A DNA stretch of 64,000 nt from Sandaracinaceae bacterium (GTDB lineage Bacteria; Myxococcota_A; Polyangia; Polyangiales; Sandaracinaceae), in NCBI GenBank assembly GCA_020633195.1, contig JACKEC010000017.1, positions 1 to 64,000 of the forward strand, read 5' to 3'. The position numbers and the translations under genes were made by a program. Positions 1 to 11,086 of this stretch are shown here, in pieces. Each line of letters starts with the position of its first letter. The first letter of the stretch is position 1. Below the pieces are notes generated by a model. It was not told the DNA's origin and ran no database searches. It was given only the letters and a program-made list of their open reading frames with translations.

Positions 1-8
1 CGCGGCCG

Positions 9-2858
9 ATGGGCTCGCCCTTCCTGGAGCCTCCCCGGCCGCGCCCGGCGATGGCCTCGGAGGCGACGAACGCCGCGCGCCCGTCGGCGATGCGGGAGTT
101 CCTCGATCCGGTGACCGACGAGCTGTCCCTCGACGAGCTCGACTCCGCCGACCTCGCGCCCGTCCAGGCCCTCGAGGGTGAGCCGACGCGCGCCCGGCCG
201 ACCTCCGACGAGGGCCCGTCGCCGTTCTACTTCCCGCCGTCCGAGCCGCTCTCCGAGGACGACGCGCCGACCCTCGCGTTCACCGGGGGGATCGGCGACG
301 CCGACGACGAGCTGCTCGGCGAGCCGACGCGCGCCCTCGACGACGGCACCCCGACCGGCGCGCACCAGCCCGCCTCGTCGGCGTACGACCCGCCGACCTA
401 CGATCACTTCCCGCCGCCGGTCTACAAGCCGACGCCGTTCGCCGAGCCGGACGACCCGCCGACCTCGCCGAAGCCGCGCCTCCCCGGCGAGCTCACCCCG
501 GCGGTCCCGCCGTCGGGCGCGCAGAAGATCCCGACGTCCCGCGTGCGCGGCCGCGCGAAGAGCTGGCTCATGCCCGCGATCACCGGCGGCGTGGGCCTGC
601 TCGTGCTCGGCGTGGTGGTGGCGTTCGGGGTCTCGGCGTGGATCGAGACCAGCGAGAAAGACGAGATCCGCAGCGCCGCGGACGCCGCCGGCCAGTCCGG
701 CGCGCACGACGCGATCGTGGCGGTGATCGATCGCATCGGCGACACCGACGACGAGGAGATGCGCGCGCTCCAGGCGCGCCTCTTCGGGACGCTCACGTAC
801 GAGCACGCCGAGGACCACCGCGATCAGGTCACGGCGATCGTCGGCTCGCTCACCTCGCCCGAGGCCGCCGCCGACGCGCGCATCGCCGTCGCGCTCACCG
901 CGCTCGCCGACGGGGACGTCGAGCACGCGCGGCAGAGCCTCGACAGCCTGCCCACCCAGGGCGAGCAGATCGCCGAGGCGTTCCGCGCGCAGGCCTTCAT
1001 GCTCTCGGCGATGGGCGAGTGGGAGGACGCGATGAACGCGGCCGCCACCGCCGTGCACCACCGCCCGAGCTCGCCTCGGCACATCTCGCTGCACGCGCTG
1101 ACCGGCCACCGCGCGGGTCGCACGCAGTGGGCGCTGACGCTGCTCGAGGGGACGCCCGACGCCGAGAGCCACCCGGCGATCCGCATCGTCCGGGCGCGGA
1201 TCCTCGCCGACGCGCAGAGCGATCCGGCGCAGGCGGTGCAGGACGCGACGGCGGTGATCGAGGAGCTCGCCGACCGCGCGACGCCCCCGCAGCTCGCGTG
1301 GGCCCACCTGATCCGGGCGTCCGAGGGGGACCCGAGCCACGCGCTCGAGGAGGCCCGCGCGGCGATCGAGCACCCGCCGCCCGGGGACGAGAGCTTCCGG
1401 CTGCAGCTCGTGCGCGTGCTGCTGCGCGCGGGGGCGCCGACGGAGGCCGACGAGCAGCTCGGGCAGCTCCCGGAGGAGCCGGTGGACGCTCAGGGGGTCG
1501 CGCTCTTGACCGCCGAGGTGGCCCTCGCCGTCGAGGATCTGTCGCGCGCCGAGGCGGCGCTGGGCCGCGCGGGCTCGGGGAACCGACAAGACCTCTTGCG
1601 GGCGCAGATCTACGACGCCCGCGGCCAGCGCGACGCCGCGCGGGCGCTCTACCAGCGCGTGATGGAGGTCGATCCGGGCCGGCAGGGCCGCACCGCGGCG
1701 GTCCGGCTGGCCGCGATCGAGATGGCCGCGGGCGACGAGCAGCGGGTGATCGCGCTCCTCGAGCCGCGGCAGCCGCAGGCCGAGGACGACCTCGAGCTCG
1801 TGCCGCTGCTCGCGCGCGCGTACGTCCGCCGCGAGCGCCTCGACGACGCGGAGCGGGTGATCGACGCGGCCCTGCGCCGCCGCCCCGACGCGCCCGCGCT
1901 CAACGGGGTCCGCGGCTCGGTGCTCCTCGCGCGCGGTCGCGCGTCCGACGCCCTCGCGCCCTTGCGCGCGGCCGCCGAGGCGCTCCCTCGCGACGCGGTG
2001 GTCCGGGCCGACCTCGGCCGCGCCGCGCAGCTCGCGGGCCAGGCCGCCGAGGCGACGAGCGCCTTCGAAGCCGCGCTCGCGATCGACGCCAACAACTCCC
2101 GCGCCCTCCTCGGGCTCGCCCGGGTCGCGTTCGACGCGAACGACTTCGAGCAGGCGACGACCCGCCTCGAGGCCGCCGGGGAAGGCGGCGCGGACGCGCT
2201 CGAGGCGGCGCGGCTGCGGGCGCAGCTCGAGGTGATCCACGGCACCGGCGCGGCCGGCGCGGAGATCGTGACGCGGCTCGCGCGTACGCACCGGGACGCG
2301 GTCATCCTCGCCGCGCTCGGCGACCTGCACGCGCAGGCAGAGCAGGACAGCCGCGCGCGCCGCGCCTACGAGTCGGCGCTCGAGATCGACGCGTCGCACG
2401 TGCAGGCCTTGATCGGCGAGGCGTTGCTCCAGATCCGCGCGGGCAGCTTCGGCCAGGCCGAGAGCCTGCTGTCGCGCGCGACCGCGGCCGCCGAGGCTCA
2501 GGGCCGAGCCGACGCGCTCCGGCCTCGCGTCGAGTCGGCGCGCGGCTGGATCGCGTACGAGCACGACAACTACTCCGAGGCGCGGTCGCACGCGAACGCC
2601 GCGATCGCGGCGAACCCGCAGCTCTCGAGCGCGCACCTGCTCCTCGGCACGGTGGCCATCGAAGAGAACGAGAACCCGATCGAGCACCTGCGCCACGCCG
2701 CGGCGGGCCAGATGCCCTCGCCCGAGGCGCTCGGCCTGCTCGCGACCCGCCTGCCGTTCGGCGAGGAGGCCTGCACGACGGCGGCCCGCTACCTCGCGGC
2801 GGCGCCTCGCGGCTTCGACGCCACCGACGTGCGCCGCGTCCAGGCGCGCTGCGAGTAG
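9..2858 (+). CDS. TPR-repeat single-pass membrane protein (N-terminus possibly outside window)
   Basis: The protein has an acidic, proline-rich N-terminal region of about 185 residues, one membrane segment at about residues 188-211, then about 730 residues of Ala/Leu-rich helical repeats typical of tetratricopeptide arrays (for example 'ALAIDANNSRALLGLARVAF'). TPRs are protein-protein scaffolds; by topology the repeats lie on one side of the membrane and the disordered region on the other. The motif GEPTRA occurs twice before the membrane segment, near residues 57 and 104, and could be a docking or phospho-Thr site. The frame stays open to the left edge, so the ATG at 9 may be internal. The function is unknown. 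It is convergent with the kinase gene that ends at 2883. Confidence 0.8.
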   Translation: MGSPFLEPPRPRPAMASEATNAARPSAMREFLDPVTDELSLDELDSADLAPVQALEGEPTRARPTSDEGPSPFYFPPSEPLSEDDAPTLAFTGGIGDADDELLGEPTRALDDGTPTGAHQPASSAYDPPTYDHFPPPVYKPTPFAEPDDPPTSPKPRLPGELTPAVPPSGAQKIPTSRVRGRAKSWLMPAITGGVGLLVLGVVVAFGVSAWIETSEKDEIRSAADAAGQSGAHDAIVAVIDRIGDTDDEEMRALQARLFGTLTYEHAEDHRDQVTAIVGSLTSPEAAADARIAVALTALADGDVEHARQSLDSLPTQGEQIAEAFRAQAFMLSAMGEWEDAMNAAATAVHHRPSSPRHISLHALTGHRAGRTQWALTLLEGTPDAESHPAIRIVRARILADAQSDPAQAVQDATAVIEELADRATPPQLAWAHLIRASEGDPSHALEEARAAIEHPPPGDESFRLQLVRVLLRAGAPTEADEQLGQLPEEPVDAQGVALLTAEVALAVEDLSRAEAALGRAGSGNRQDLLRAQIYDARGQRDAARALYQRVMEVDPGRQGRTAAVRLAAIEMAAGDEQRVIALLEPRQPQAEDDLELVPLLARAYVRRERLDDAERVIDAALRRRPDAPALNGVRGSVLLARGRASDALAPLRAAAEALPRDAVVRADLGRAAQLAGQAAEATSAFEAALAIDANNSRALLGLARVAFDANDFEQATTRLEAAGEGGADALEAARLRAQLEVIHGTGAAGAEIVTRLARTHRDAVILAALGDLHAQAEQDSRARRAYESALEIDASHVQALIGEALLQIRAGSFGQAESLLSRATAAAEAQGRADALRPRVESARGWIAYEHDNYSEARSHANAAIAANPQLSSAHLLLGTVAIEENENPIEHLRHAAAGQMPSPEALGLLATRLPFGEEACTTAARYLAAAPRGFDATDVRRVQARCE

Positions 2859-2882
2859 CTCGAGATCGACTCGAGGTCTCTC

Positions 2883-4358
<1,476 letters not shown>

Positions 4359-4401
4359 GGGGGGGTGAGCGAGGACGCACGCGTCCTGAGCTCGGGGCCG
4401 G

Positions 4402-4431
4402 ATTGTAGGAATCGCTACCCCCCCAACGCAA
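4402..4431 (-). promoter_or_regulatory. Candidate sigma70-type promoter of the kinase gene
   Basis: Read on the minus strand there is a TTGCGT hexamer (4426-4431), an 18-nt spacer and a TACAAT hexamer (4402-4407). This predicts transcription starting near 4395 and a leader of about 37 nt before the kinase ATG. It is a sequence match only. Confidence 0.45.
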
Positions 4432-4453
4432 CACCTTCTCTCTCCGGCGGCTG

Positions 4454-4482
4454 TTGACACCCTCGGGTCTCGCAGGTTGACT
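4454..4482 (+). promoter_or_regulatory. Candidate promoter of rpe, possibly giving a leaderless transcript
   Basis: A consensus TTGACA (4454-4459) is followed by a 17-nt spacer and a weak -10 box TTGACT (4477-4482), whose end lies 6 nt before the GTG at 4489. If used, transcription would start at or next to the start codon. It would also exclude the TTG at 4477 as the start of rpe. Confidence 0.4.
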
Positions 4483-4488
4483 GCGGGC

Positions 4489-5160
4489 GTGACACGGTCC
4501 GACCGCCCGGTGCGCATTGCTCCGTCGATCCTCTCCGCCGATTTCGCGCGGCTGGGCGAGGAGGTCCAGGCCGTCGAGGCGGCCGGGGCCGATTGGATCC
4601 ACGTCGACGTGATGGACGGGCACTTCGTCCCCAACCTCACGATCGGGCCGCCGGTGGTCGCGGCGCTGCGCCGCGTGACGGAGCGCACCCTCGACGTCCA
4701 CCTGATGATCGAGAAGCCCGAGCGCTACATCGACGCGTTCGCGGAGGCCGGGGCCGACGTGATCACCGTGCACGCCGAGGCCTGCACGCACCTGCACCGG
4801 ACCCTGCAGCACATCCGATCCCTCGGGAAGCTGGCCGGCGTGAGCCTGAACCCCCACACCCCGGAGGACGTCCTCCGGTACGTGTTCGAGCACCTCGACC
4901 TCGTCCTCGTCATGACGGTGAACCCGGGCTTCGGAGGGCAGGCCTTCATCGACAAGCTCGTACCCAAGGTCGAGGCGGTGCACTGGATGATCGAGGCGAG
5001 CCGAAAAGACATCCGCCTCGAGGTGGACGGCGGGATCCGCCCTGGCACCGCGGGTCGGGTCGTGGAGGCGGGCGCCGACGTCCTCGTCGCGGGGAGCGCC
5101 ATCTTCGGGACCGACGACTACGCGAAGGCGATCAAAGAGCTTCGAGAGGACGCACCGTGA
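4489..5160 (+). CDS. rpe: Ribulose-phosphate 3-epimerase
   Basis: Rpe interconverts ribulose 5-phosphate and xylulose 5-phosphate in the pentose phosphate pathway, in the cytoplasm. The protein is 223 residues, the usual family length, with the (beta/alpha)8 signatures 'APSILSADFARLGEEV', the metal/catalytic motif 'HVDVMDGHFVPN', 'TVNPGFGGQ', and the C-terminal phosphate-binding 'VDGGIRPGTAG'. I prefer the GTG at 4489; a TTG at 4477 in the same frame is the alternative and overlaps a probable -10 box. The stop overlaps the start of the next gene by 4 nt (GTGA), so the two are translationally coupled. Confidence 0.93.
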   Translation: MTRSDRPVRIAPSILSADFARLGEEVQAVEAAGADWIHVDVMDGHFVPNLTIGPPVVAALRRVTERTLDVHLMIEKPERYIDAFAEAGADVITVHAEACTHLHRTLQHIRSLGKLAGVSLNPHTPEDVLRYVFEHLDLVLVMTVNPGFGGQAFIDKLVPKVEAVHWMIEASRKDIRLEVDGGIRPGTAGRVVEAGADVLVAGSAIFGTDDYAKAIKELREDAP

Positions 5161-6542
5161 GTGACGATTCGAACCCCGGGTTGACCACCATCTTCGTCGA
5201 CGAGCGCGCCATGAAGCGCAAGCTGCGTCGCGCGAAGCTCCTCGTGGTCGAGGGTCCGGACCAGGGCCAGGAGCTGCTCATCGAGCGCGAGCGCGTGACG
5301 GTCGGGCGCAGCGTCATCTGCGACCTCACCCTCGCCGACAAGGCGGTCAGCGGCACCCACTTCGAGGTCGAGGCGACCGAGAAGGGCTTCGTCCTGCGGG
5401 ACCTCGACTCGACGAACGGCACGTTCATCGGCGATCTCCAGGTCAAGGAGGTGTGGATCAAGCCCGGCACGGTGATGCGGGTCGGCAAGACGCACCTGCG
5501 CTTCGAGCCCGAGGCGGGGACCGTGGAGATCCCGCTGTCGACCGAGGAGAGCTTCCACGGGATCATCGGCAAGTCGGTCCGGATGCGGGAGATCTTCGCC
5601 ACCCTGGCCAAGATCGCGCCGACGGAGCTGACCGCGCTGGTCCGCGGCGAGACGGGCACCGGCAAGGAGCTGATCGCGCGGGCGCTGCACTCGGCGAGCA
5701 AGCGCGCCGAGGCGCCGCTGGTGGTGCAGGACTGCTCGGCGATCCCGAAGGACCTCATCGAGAGCACCTTGTTCGGCCACGAGCGCGGGGCCTTCACGGG
5801 CGCCGTCGAGCGACGCCGAGGCTCGTTCGAGGCAGCCGACGGCGGCACGATCTTCCTCGACGAGATCGGGGAGCTCGACCTGACCTTGCAGCCCAAGCTG
5901 CTGCGCGTCCTCGAGAATCGCGAGATCAAGCGGGTCGGCGGCGACCGTCAGATCCCCGTGAACGTGCGGGTCGTCGCGGCGACGAACCGCGACCTCCGAC
6001 AGATGGTCAACGAGGGGACGTTCCGCGAGGACCTCTTCTATCGCCTCAGCGTGGTGCAGATCGAGCTGCCGCCGCTGCGCGAGCGGCCCGAGGACATCCC
6101 GACGCTGGTGGAGCACTTCCTCCACGACATCACGCGCCGCCGGTTCCCGGACGGCGAGGCGGTCCTGAGCGTGGCGCCCGACGCGATGCGGCGGCTGCAG
6201 TCCTACCCCTGGCCCGGCAACATCCGCGAGCTGAAGAACACCGTCGAGCGCGGCGGCTCGCTCGCAGACGAGGCGGTGCTGACCGTCGCCGACCTCATGC
6301 CCGGCGCGCAGAAGTCGATCCCCACCGTCATCGGCGGCGGCTCCGCGCAGCAGTTCGTCGACGACGGCTTGCCCTTCAAGGACGCCAAGACCCGCGTCCT
6401 CGACGAGTTCGAGGCGGCCTACATCACCAAGCTCCTCGAGAAGCACGACGAGAACGTCACCCGCAGCGCCAAGGCGGCGGGGCTGACGCGCTACCACCTG
6501 CGCGAGCTGGCGAAGAAGTACGGCATCCGCGGCGGCGGCTGA
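5157..6542 (+). CDS. FHA-domain sigma54-dependent transcriptional activator
   Basis: This 461-residue protein has three parts: an FHA domain (about residues 46-105, with 'VGRS' and 'SGTHFEV', a phosphothreonine reader), a sigma54-interacting AAA+ domain (about 133-365), and a Fis-type helix-turn-helix at the C-terminus (about 425-455). The Walker A GETGTGKE (164-171), the sigma54-contacting GAFTGA loop (211-216) and the Walker B/DEIGEL segment (about 232-240) are all intact, so it should be an active enhancer-binding protein. The FHA domain implies control by Ser/Thr phosphorylation, as known for myxobacterial FHA-sigma54 activators; the kinase gene 0.8 kb away is a possible partner (inference). 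The GTG start overlaps the rpe stop by 4 nt. Confidence 0.93.
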   Translation: MSDDSNPGLTTIFVDERAMKRKLRRAKLLVVEGPDQGQELLIERERVTVGRSVICDLTLADKAVSGTHFEVEATEKGFVLRDLDSTNGTFIGDLQVKEVWIKPGTVMRVGKTHLRFEPEAGTVEIPLSTEESFHGIIGKSVRMREIFATLAKIAPTELTALVRGETGTGKELIARALHSASKRAEAPLVVQDCSAIPKDLIESTLFGHERGAFTGAVERRRGSFEAADGGTIFLDEIGELDLTLQPKLLRVLENREIKRVGGDRQIPVNVRVVAATNRDLRQMVNEGTFREDLFYRLSVVQIELPPLRERPEDIPTLVEHFLHDITRRRFPDGEAVLSVAPDAMRRLQSYPWPGNIRELKNTVERGGSLADEAVLTVADLMPGAQKSIPTVIGGGSAQQFVDDGLPFKDAKTRVLDEFEAAYITKLLEKHDENVTRSAKAAGLTRYHLRELAKKYGIRGGG

Positions 6543-6579
6543 CCGTCCCCAACAATTCGGCCCGGGCGGTGCGGCGCGC

Positions 6580-6585
6580 CATACT
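6580..6585 (+). promoter_or_regulatory. Candidate -10 box of the L,D-transpeptidase gene
   Basis: CATACT ends 7 nt before the ATG at 6593, and no Shine-Dalgarno sequence precedes that ATG. The arrangement fits a leaderless transcript, as at many other genes here. Confidence 0.35.
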
Positions 6586-6592
6586 TGCCGCG

Positions 6593-7801
6593 ATGGGTCG
6601 TGGGCTCGCGCTGTTCCTCGTGCTCGCCTCGGCAGGCATCGCGCAGGCGCAGCCGCCCGCGCTGCCTGCGCCGAGCTGGGTGCAGTCGGTGGAGATCACG
6701 CGCCCCGGCACGACCGTCCGCGCCGGCCCCACGACCGCGTCGGCGCGTCGCGGAACGATCCAGCTCGGCACGCGGGCGCCCTTCTTGGCGCGCGTGCGCG
6801 GCGACGGATGCCCCGGCGGCGAGTGGATCCAGGTGGGGGCCAACGCGTTCGTCTGCGAGACGCTCGTGCGCTTCTCGCCGGCGCCGCCCAACGGGGATCA
6901 GCTACCGCGCCTCGAGCCGGGGCAGCTCACGCCTCGGATGCACGCGTTCGTGGCGACCGACGGGACCTGGGCGTACGCGCGCCCGCAAGACTACTTCCGC
7001 GACATCTGGGTCGAGTCGCTCGGGCGAGGCTTCGGGGTCGCGATCGTCGAGCGACGAGACGTGGGCGGCACCGAGATGGCGCGCACGATGAACAACCTCT
7101 GGATCCCCGTGAGCCAGCTCCGGTGGGCGCGGCCGAGCGACTTCCAGGGGGTCGAGCTCGACGACGACAACCCCCTCACGGGGATCGCCTGGGTCGCTCG
7201 CAACCAGGCGCCGGTCCACGTCCGACCCGGCGGTCGCGTCGTCGATCGCGCGCCGCGCCTGTCGCTGGTGCACGTGCTCGAGGAGCAGGGGCCCTACCTG
7301 CGGATCGGCGAGGACCGCTGGATCCGCGCGTCCCACGTGGCGCGCCCGCGCGAGGCGACGGTGCCCGAGGAGGTGACCGAGGGCGCGCGCTGGATCGACG
7401 TGGACACCCAGCGTCAGATCACCACCGCGTACGTCGGTGATCACCCCGTGTGGGCCACCGCGGTCTCGACCGGCCGCCCCCGGACGCCGACGCCGCCGGG
7501 GGTGCACAGGATCTGGGTGAAGCTGGCCGAGGACGACATGGACGACCTCGAGCGCGAGGACGTCGTCGAGAACTACGCGATCCAGGCCGTGCCCTGGGTC
7601 CAGTACTTCGAGGGCAGCAACGGGTTCCACGCGGCCTTCTGGCACGACCAGTTCGGGCACGCGCGGAGCCACGGCTGCGTGAACCTCGCGCCGCGCGACG
7701 CGCGCTGGCTCTTCGAGTTCACGCAACCCAACTTGCCCCCCGGCTGGGACGCCGTGTTGCCTCACGACCGCGCCGCGGGCACCGTGGTCCGCGTCCGCTA
7801 G
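6593..7801 (+). CDS. Secreted L,D-transpeptidase (YkuD family)
   Basis: The 402-residue precursor starts with a signal peptide (about residues 1-20, cleavage after AQA). SH3-like modules occupy the middle, for example 'RPGTTVRAGPTTASAR' and 'APVHVRPGGRVVDRAP'. A C-terminal YkuD domain carries the catalytic SHGC motif (Cys at about 362) and an upstream conserved His (FHAAFWHDQFGHAR). Enzymes of this family make 3-3 peptidoglycan cross-links or attach proteins to peptidoglycan in the periplasm. Which reaction applies cannot be read from sequence. It follows the sigma54 activator by 50 nt and converges on the gene ending at 7804. Confidence 0.88.
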   Translation: MGRGLALFLVLASAGIAQAQPPALPAPSWVQSVEITRPGTTVRAGPTTASARRGTIQLGTRAPFLARVRGDGCPGGEWIQVGANAFVCETLVRFSPAPPNGDQLPRLEPGQLTPRMHAFVATDGTWAYARPQDYFRDIWVESLGRGFGVAIVERRDVGGTEMARTMNNLWIPVSQLRWARPSDFQGVELDDDNPLTGIAWVARNQAPVHVRPGGRVVDRAPRLSLVHVLEEQGPYLRIGEDRWIRASHVARPREATVPEEVTEGARWIDVDTQRQITTAYVGDHPVWATAVSTGRPRTPTPPGVHRIWVKLAEDDMDDLEREDVVENYAIQAVPWVQYFEGSNGFHAAFWHDQFGHARSHGCVNLAPRDARWLFEFTQPNLPPGWDAVLPHDRAAGTVVRVR

Positions 7802-7803
7802 CC

Positions 7804-9089
7804 TCAGCGGGCGAAGCCCCACACCGCGCGGTCGCCCACGTAGCCCGCGACGCCGCGGCCGTTGCGCCCGAACACCAGCGGGAGCCCGGGGACGCCGTCG
7901 GTCGCGATGGTGTACTCGCCGCGGCCCAGCTGCGCCGACGTCGCGGTGAGCGGCTGCGCCGGCTCCTCGTCGAAGGTCATCGTCGCCGGGGTGGCGAAGG
8001 GGCGCATCGACCAGCTCCCGTCCGCGTCGCCGCGGTACCCGCCCCGGTACTCGAGGTTCTGCCCGAGGCGCGGGTCGACGACGAGGTCGAACGTCGCCGA
8101 CCAGGTGCCCGCCGCGGTGGCGTCCCCCACCACGAGCCGGTGGTTCGGCAGATCCAGATCGAGGGTGGGATCCTGGTTCTCCGGGGTCGTGCCCGTGTCG
8201 GTCGCGGTGAGCACCGTGGGGCCGGAGACCTGGCAGTCGTTGTAGCCCGTCGTGCCCGCGCCGTAGATCGTCTCGCCGTGACAGCGCAGCACCACGCGGC
8301 AGTTGTACGACCTCGAGAGGGCGGGGCTCACGACCAGCTCGCAGACCGGGTCCTCGGGTCGCGGCTCGGGGCCGGTGCCGCGCACCAGCGCGATCGGGAT
8401 CGGGATCGCGCCGCTCACGACCGTGGGCACGGCGAGCCGGACCACGGGGGTGGTGGACGCGGCGTCGGTCTCTCCCGGGCTCGCCGCGGCGGTCACGCTC
8501 AGCTCCTCGACGAAGAGCGGCCCGTCGAAGCTCGCGGAGCCGCTCACCACGAGCTCGTGCTCGCCCGTGCTCACGCGGAGGCTGGCCGCGACCCCCTCGT
8601 CGTCGGTCCCCATGACGAAGCGCAGGTCGGCCCGGAACGCGACGCCCCCGCTCACCGGGCGCCCGATCAGCTGGCCCTCGTCGACGCGCCCCGTGAAGCG
8701 CCGTCCGTCGGCGCAGAGCAGCGTGACCTCGCCGCGCGGCCGCCGCGTCTGGGCGGTGGCCTCCAGCCGCAGCACGCACGCGGTCGCGGGCTCCCCCGGC
8801 GCCTCCGCGTGCCACAGCAGCGTCCGGGTCGGCTCCTCGTCGAGCGCGTCTCCGAGCAGGTCCTCGAGGTCGCGAACGGGCTCGCCGAGCGGGTCGCGCT
8901 GCGGCAGCGCGGTGTCCTCTGGCGGCGGCTCCGGCTCGTAGACGGGCGGCGCCGGAGGGGGCAATGATTCTTGCTCGATGGTCGGCAGCTCGTCCGGGAG
9001 CAGCTCGAGCGCGGCCCCCGCGCCGACCATGAGGACCCCGAGGCCGAGCAGCGCGTAGAGGCAACCGTTGCCGCTGCTCTTGGCCTGGC

Positions 9090-9093
<4 letters not shown>
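7804..9093 (-). CDS. Membrane-anchored protein of unknown function
   Basis: I do not recognise a family. The 429-residue protein has an N-terminal membrane segment (about residues 11-32), a Pro/Glu-rich linker to about residue 80, and then a beta-rich, largely extracytoplasmic region. A Cys cluster ('VCELVV', 'NCRVVLRCHGE', 'NDCQVSG') could form disulfides. The C-terminal part reads like a lipocalin- or avidin-like beta fold ('GTWSATFDLVVDP', 'GSWSMRPFATP'), but that is only an impression. The GTG start overlaps the stop of the EP-repeat gene upstream by 4 nt (GTGA), so the two form an operon. Confidence 0.75.
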
Positions 9094-9716
<623 letters not shown>

Positions 9717-9723
9717 GCGCGGC

Positions 9724-9729
9724 AATGTA
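9724..9729 (-). promoter_or_regulatory. Candidate -10 box of the EP-repeat operon
   Basis: TACATT on the minus strand ends 7 nt before the ATG at 9716. It faces the dapF -10 box only 20 nt away, so the two divergent promoters would share this 46-nt gap. Confidence 0.4.
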
Positions 9730-9748
9730 CCGCACGCGCGCGCCGCGT

Positions 9749-9756
9749 TATAGCTC
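9749..9756 (+). promoter_or_regulatory. Candidate -10 box of dapF
   Basis: TATAGC or TAGCTC lies 8 or 6 nt before the GTG start of dapF and there is no Shine-Dalgarno sequence. This fits a leaderless transcript. Confidence 0.45.
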
Positions 9757-9762
9757 CGTACC

Positions 9763-10569
9763 GTGGAGCTCTCGTTCGAGAAGTACGAAGGCTTGGGCAA
9801 CGACTTCCTCGTCGTGCGCGACGGCGCCGACAGGATCGTCCCCGGCGTCGCCGAGCGGCTGTGCGATCGGCACCGCGGCGTCGGCGCCGACGGAGTCCTG
9901 CTGACCGGCCTGGAGGGCGGCCGACCCTTCATGCGCGTGCGCAACGCGGACGGCAGCACCCCGCAGATGTGCGGCAACGGCGTCCGCTGCGTCGCGCTCT
10001 ACCTCCGCGCGCACGAGCTGGTGCCCGACGCCTTCGAGCTCGACACCGACGCCGGCCCGCATCGGGTGCGCGTGCTCGGCGACGGCCGCGTGGAGGTGGC
10101 CATGCGGCCGGCGTCCCTGACGCCCTCGGACCTCCCCGTCGTCGCGGACGAGCCCTGGATCGATCGACCGATCGAGGTGGCCGGCCACGCCCTGCGCGTC
10201 ACCGCGGTGTCGATGGGCAACCCGCACGCGGTGACCTTCGACGAGGTCGCGCGCGACGTCGTGGGCCCCGCGCTCGAGGTCGACCCTCGCTTCCCCGAGC
10301 GGGTCAACGCCGGCTTCGCGACCGTGGTCGACGGCGGCCTCGAGCTCGCGGTGTGGGAGCGCGGCGTCGGGTGGACCCAGGCCTGCGGAACGGGCGCCTG
10401 CGCCGCGGCCGTCGCCGCGGTCGAGACCGGTCGAGCCTCGCGCGGCGCGGACCTGAGCGTTCACCTGCCCGGCGGGGAGCTCGTGATCCGCGTCGGCGCG
10501 CCGGGCACGCCCGTGCTCATGACCGGTCCCGCGCGCCGCGTCTTCGCCGGCGCCGTCCCGCTAGAGTGA
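9763..10569 (+). CDS. dapF: Diaminopimelate epimerase
   Basis: DapF converts LL- to meso-diaminopimelate for lysine and peptidoglycan synthesis. It is a cofactor-independent two-cysteine racemase. The 268-residue protein has the family start 'FEKYEGLGNDFLVV', the first catalytic Cys at about residue 70 in 'NADGSTPQMCGNGVRC', and the second at about 208 in 'QACGTGACAAAV'. Both halves of the pseudo-symmetric fold are present and the length is normal. The GTG start is fixed by the conserved N-terminus. The gene is convergent with the Nudix gene, with 2 nt between the stops. Confidence 0.95.
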   Translation: MELSFEKYEGLGNDFLVVRDGADRIVPGVAERLCDRHRGVGADGVLLTGLEGGRPFMRVRNADGSTPQMCGNGVRCVALYLRAHELVPDAFELDTDAGPHRVRVLGDGRVEVAMRPASLTPSDLPVVADEPWIDRPIEVAGHALRVTAVSMGNPHAVTFDEVARDVVGPALEVDPRFPERVNAGFATVVDGGLELAVWERGVGWTQACGTGACAAAVAAVETGRASRGADLSVHLPGGELVIRVGAPGTPVLMTGPARRVFAGAVPLE

Positions 10570-10571
10570 GG

Positions 10572-11024
10572 TCAGCGACCCTCGAGGTACTCGGCGAGGT
10601 GCGGCACGATCCGCATCGCGCGCGCCTCGGCGGGCGTCTTGAAGCCGGCCCACACCACCTCGACCTCGTCGATCCGGATCGGCGGCGCCGCGTCGAGCTC
10701 CGCCTCGTAGATGTCGAGGGTGTCGGCTCGGAACTCGAACGGCCGCGTCCCGTGGTAGGCGAGCTCGAACGACGCGGGCGGGACCTCGATGCGGATCTCT
10801 TCCATGATCTCGCGCCGCACCGCCTCGCGCGGGTCCTCCCCCGGCCGCACGTAGCCGCCGGGCAGCGAGTACTGCCGGCGATAGCTGTTCTTCACGAGCA
10901 GGATCTTGCCGTCGAGCCACAGCGCGCCGAGCGCGCCGTTCGTGCGCGGGCGCCGGACGAACCAGTAGCTGCGCAACATGAGGTGCGCGCACTTGTACGC
11001 GGTCCGCATCGCCGGCTCGAGCAT
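10572..11024 (-). CDS. Nudix hydrolase-like protein with altered Nudix box
   Basis: Nudix enzymes hydrolyse nucleoside diphosphate-linked compounds with metal bound by the box GX5EX7REUXEEXGU. In this 150-residue protein the box reads GYVRPGEDPREAVRREIMEEIRI. All catalytic glutamates are kept, but the final Gly is replaced by Arg. Flanking strands ('GALWLDGKILLVKNSY', 'QYSLPGG') fit the fold. The substrate is not predictable. It is transcribed away from serA, with 62 nt between the two starts. Confidence 0.8.
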   Translation of the reverse strand: MLEPAMRTAYKCAHLMLRSYWFVRRPRTNGALGALWLDGKILLVKNSYRRQYSLPGGYVRPGEDPREAVRREIMEEIRIEVPPASFELAYHGTRPFEFRADTLDIYEAELDAAPPIRIDEVEVVWAGFKTPAEARAMRIVPHLAEYLEGR

Positions 11025-11086
11025 CGCCCGTCATCCTCGCACGCTTGGCTCGTCAGCGTCACCCGCCCCTGGCATCCTCGCGGGCC

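Noticed and set aside
4477..4488. TTG at 4477 as the start of rpe
   Set aside because: It coincides with the putative -10 box and adds four residues not typical of Rpe; GTG at 4489 is preferred.
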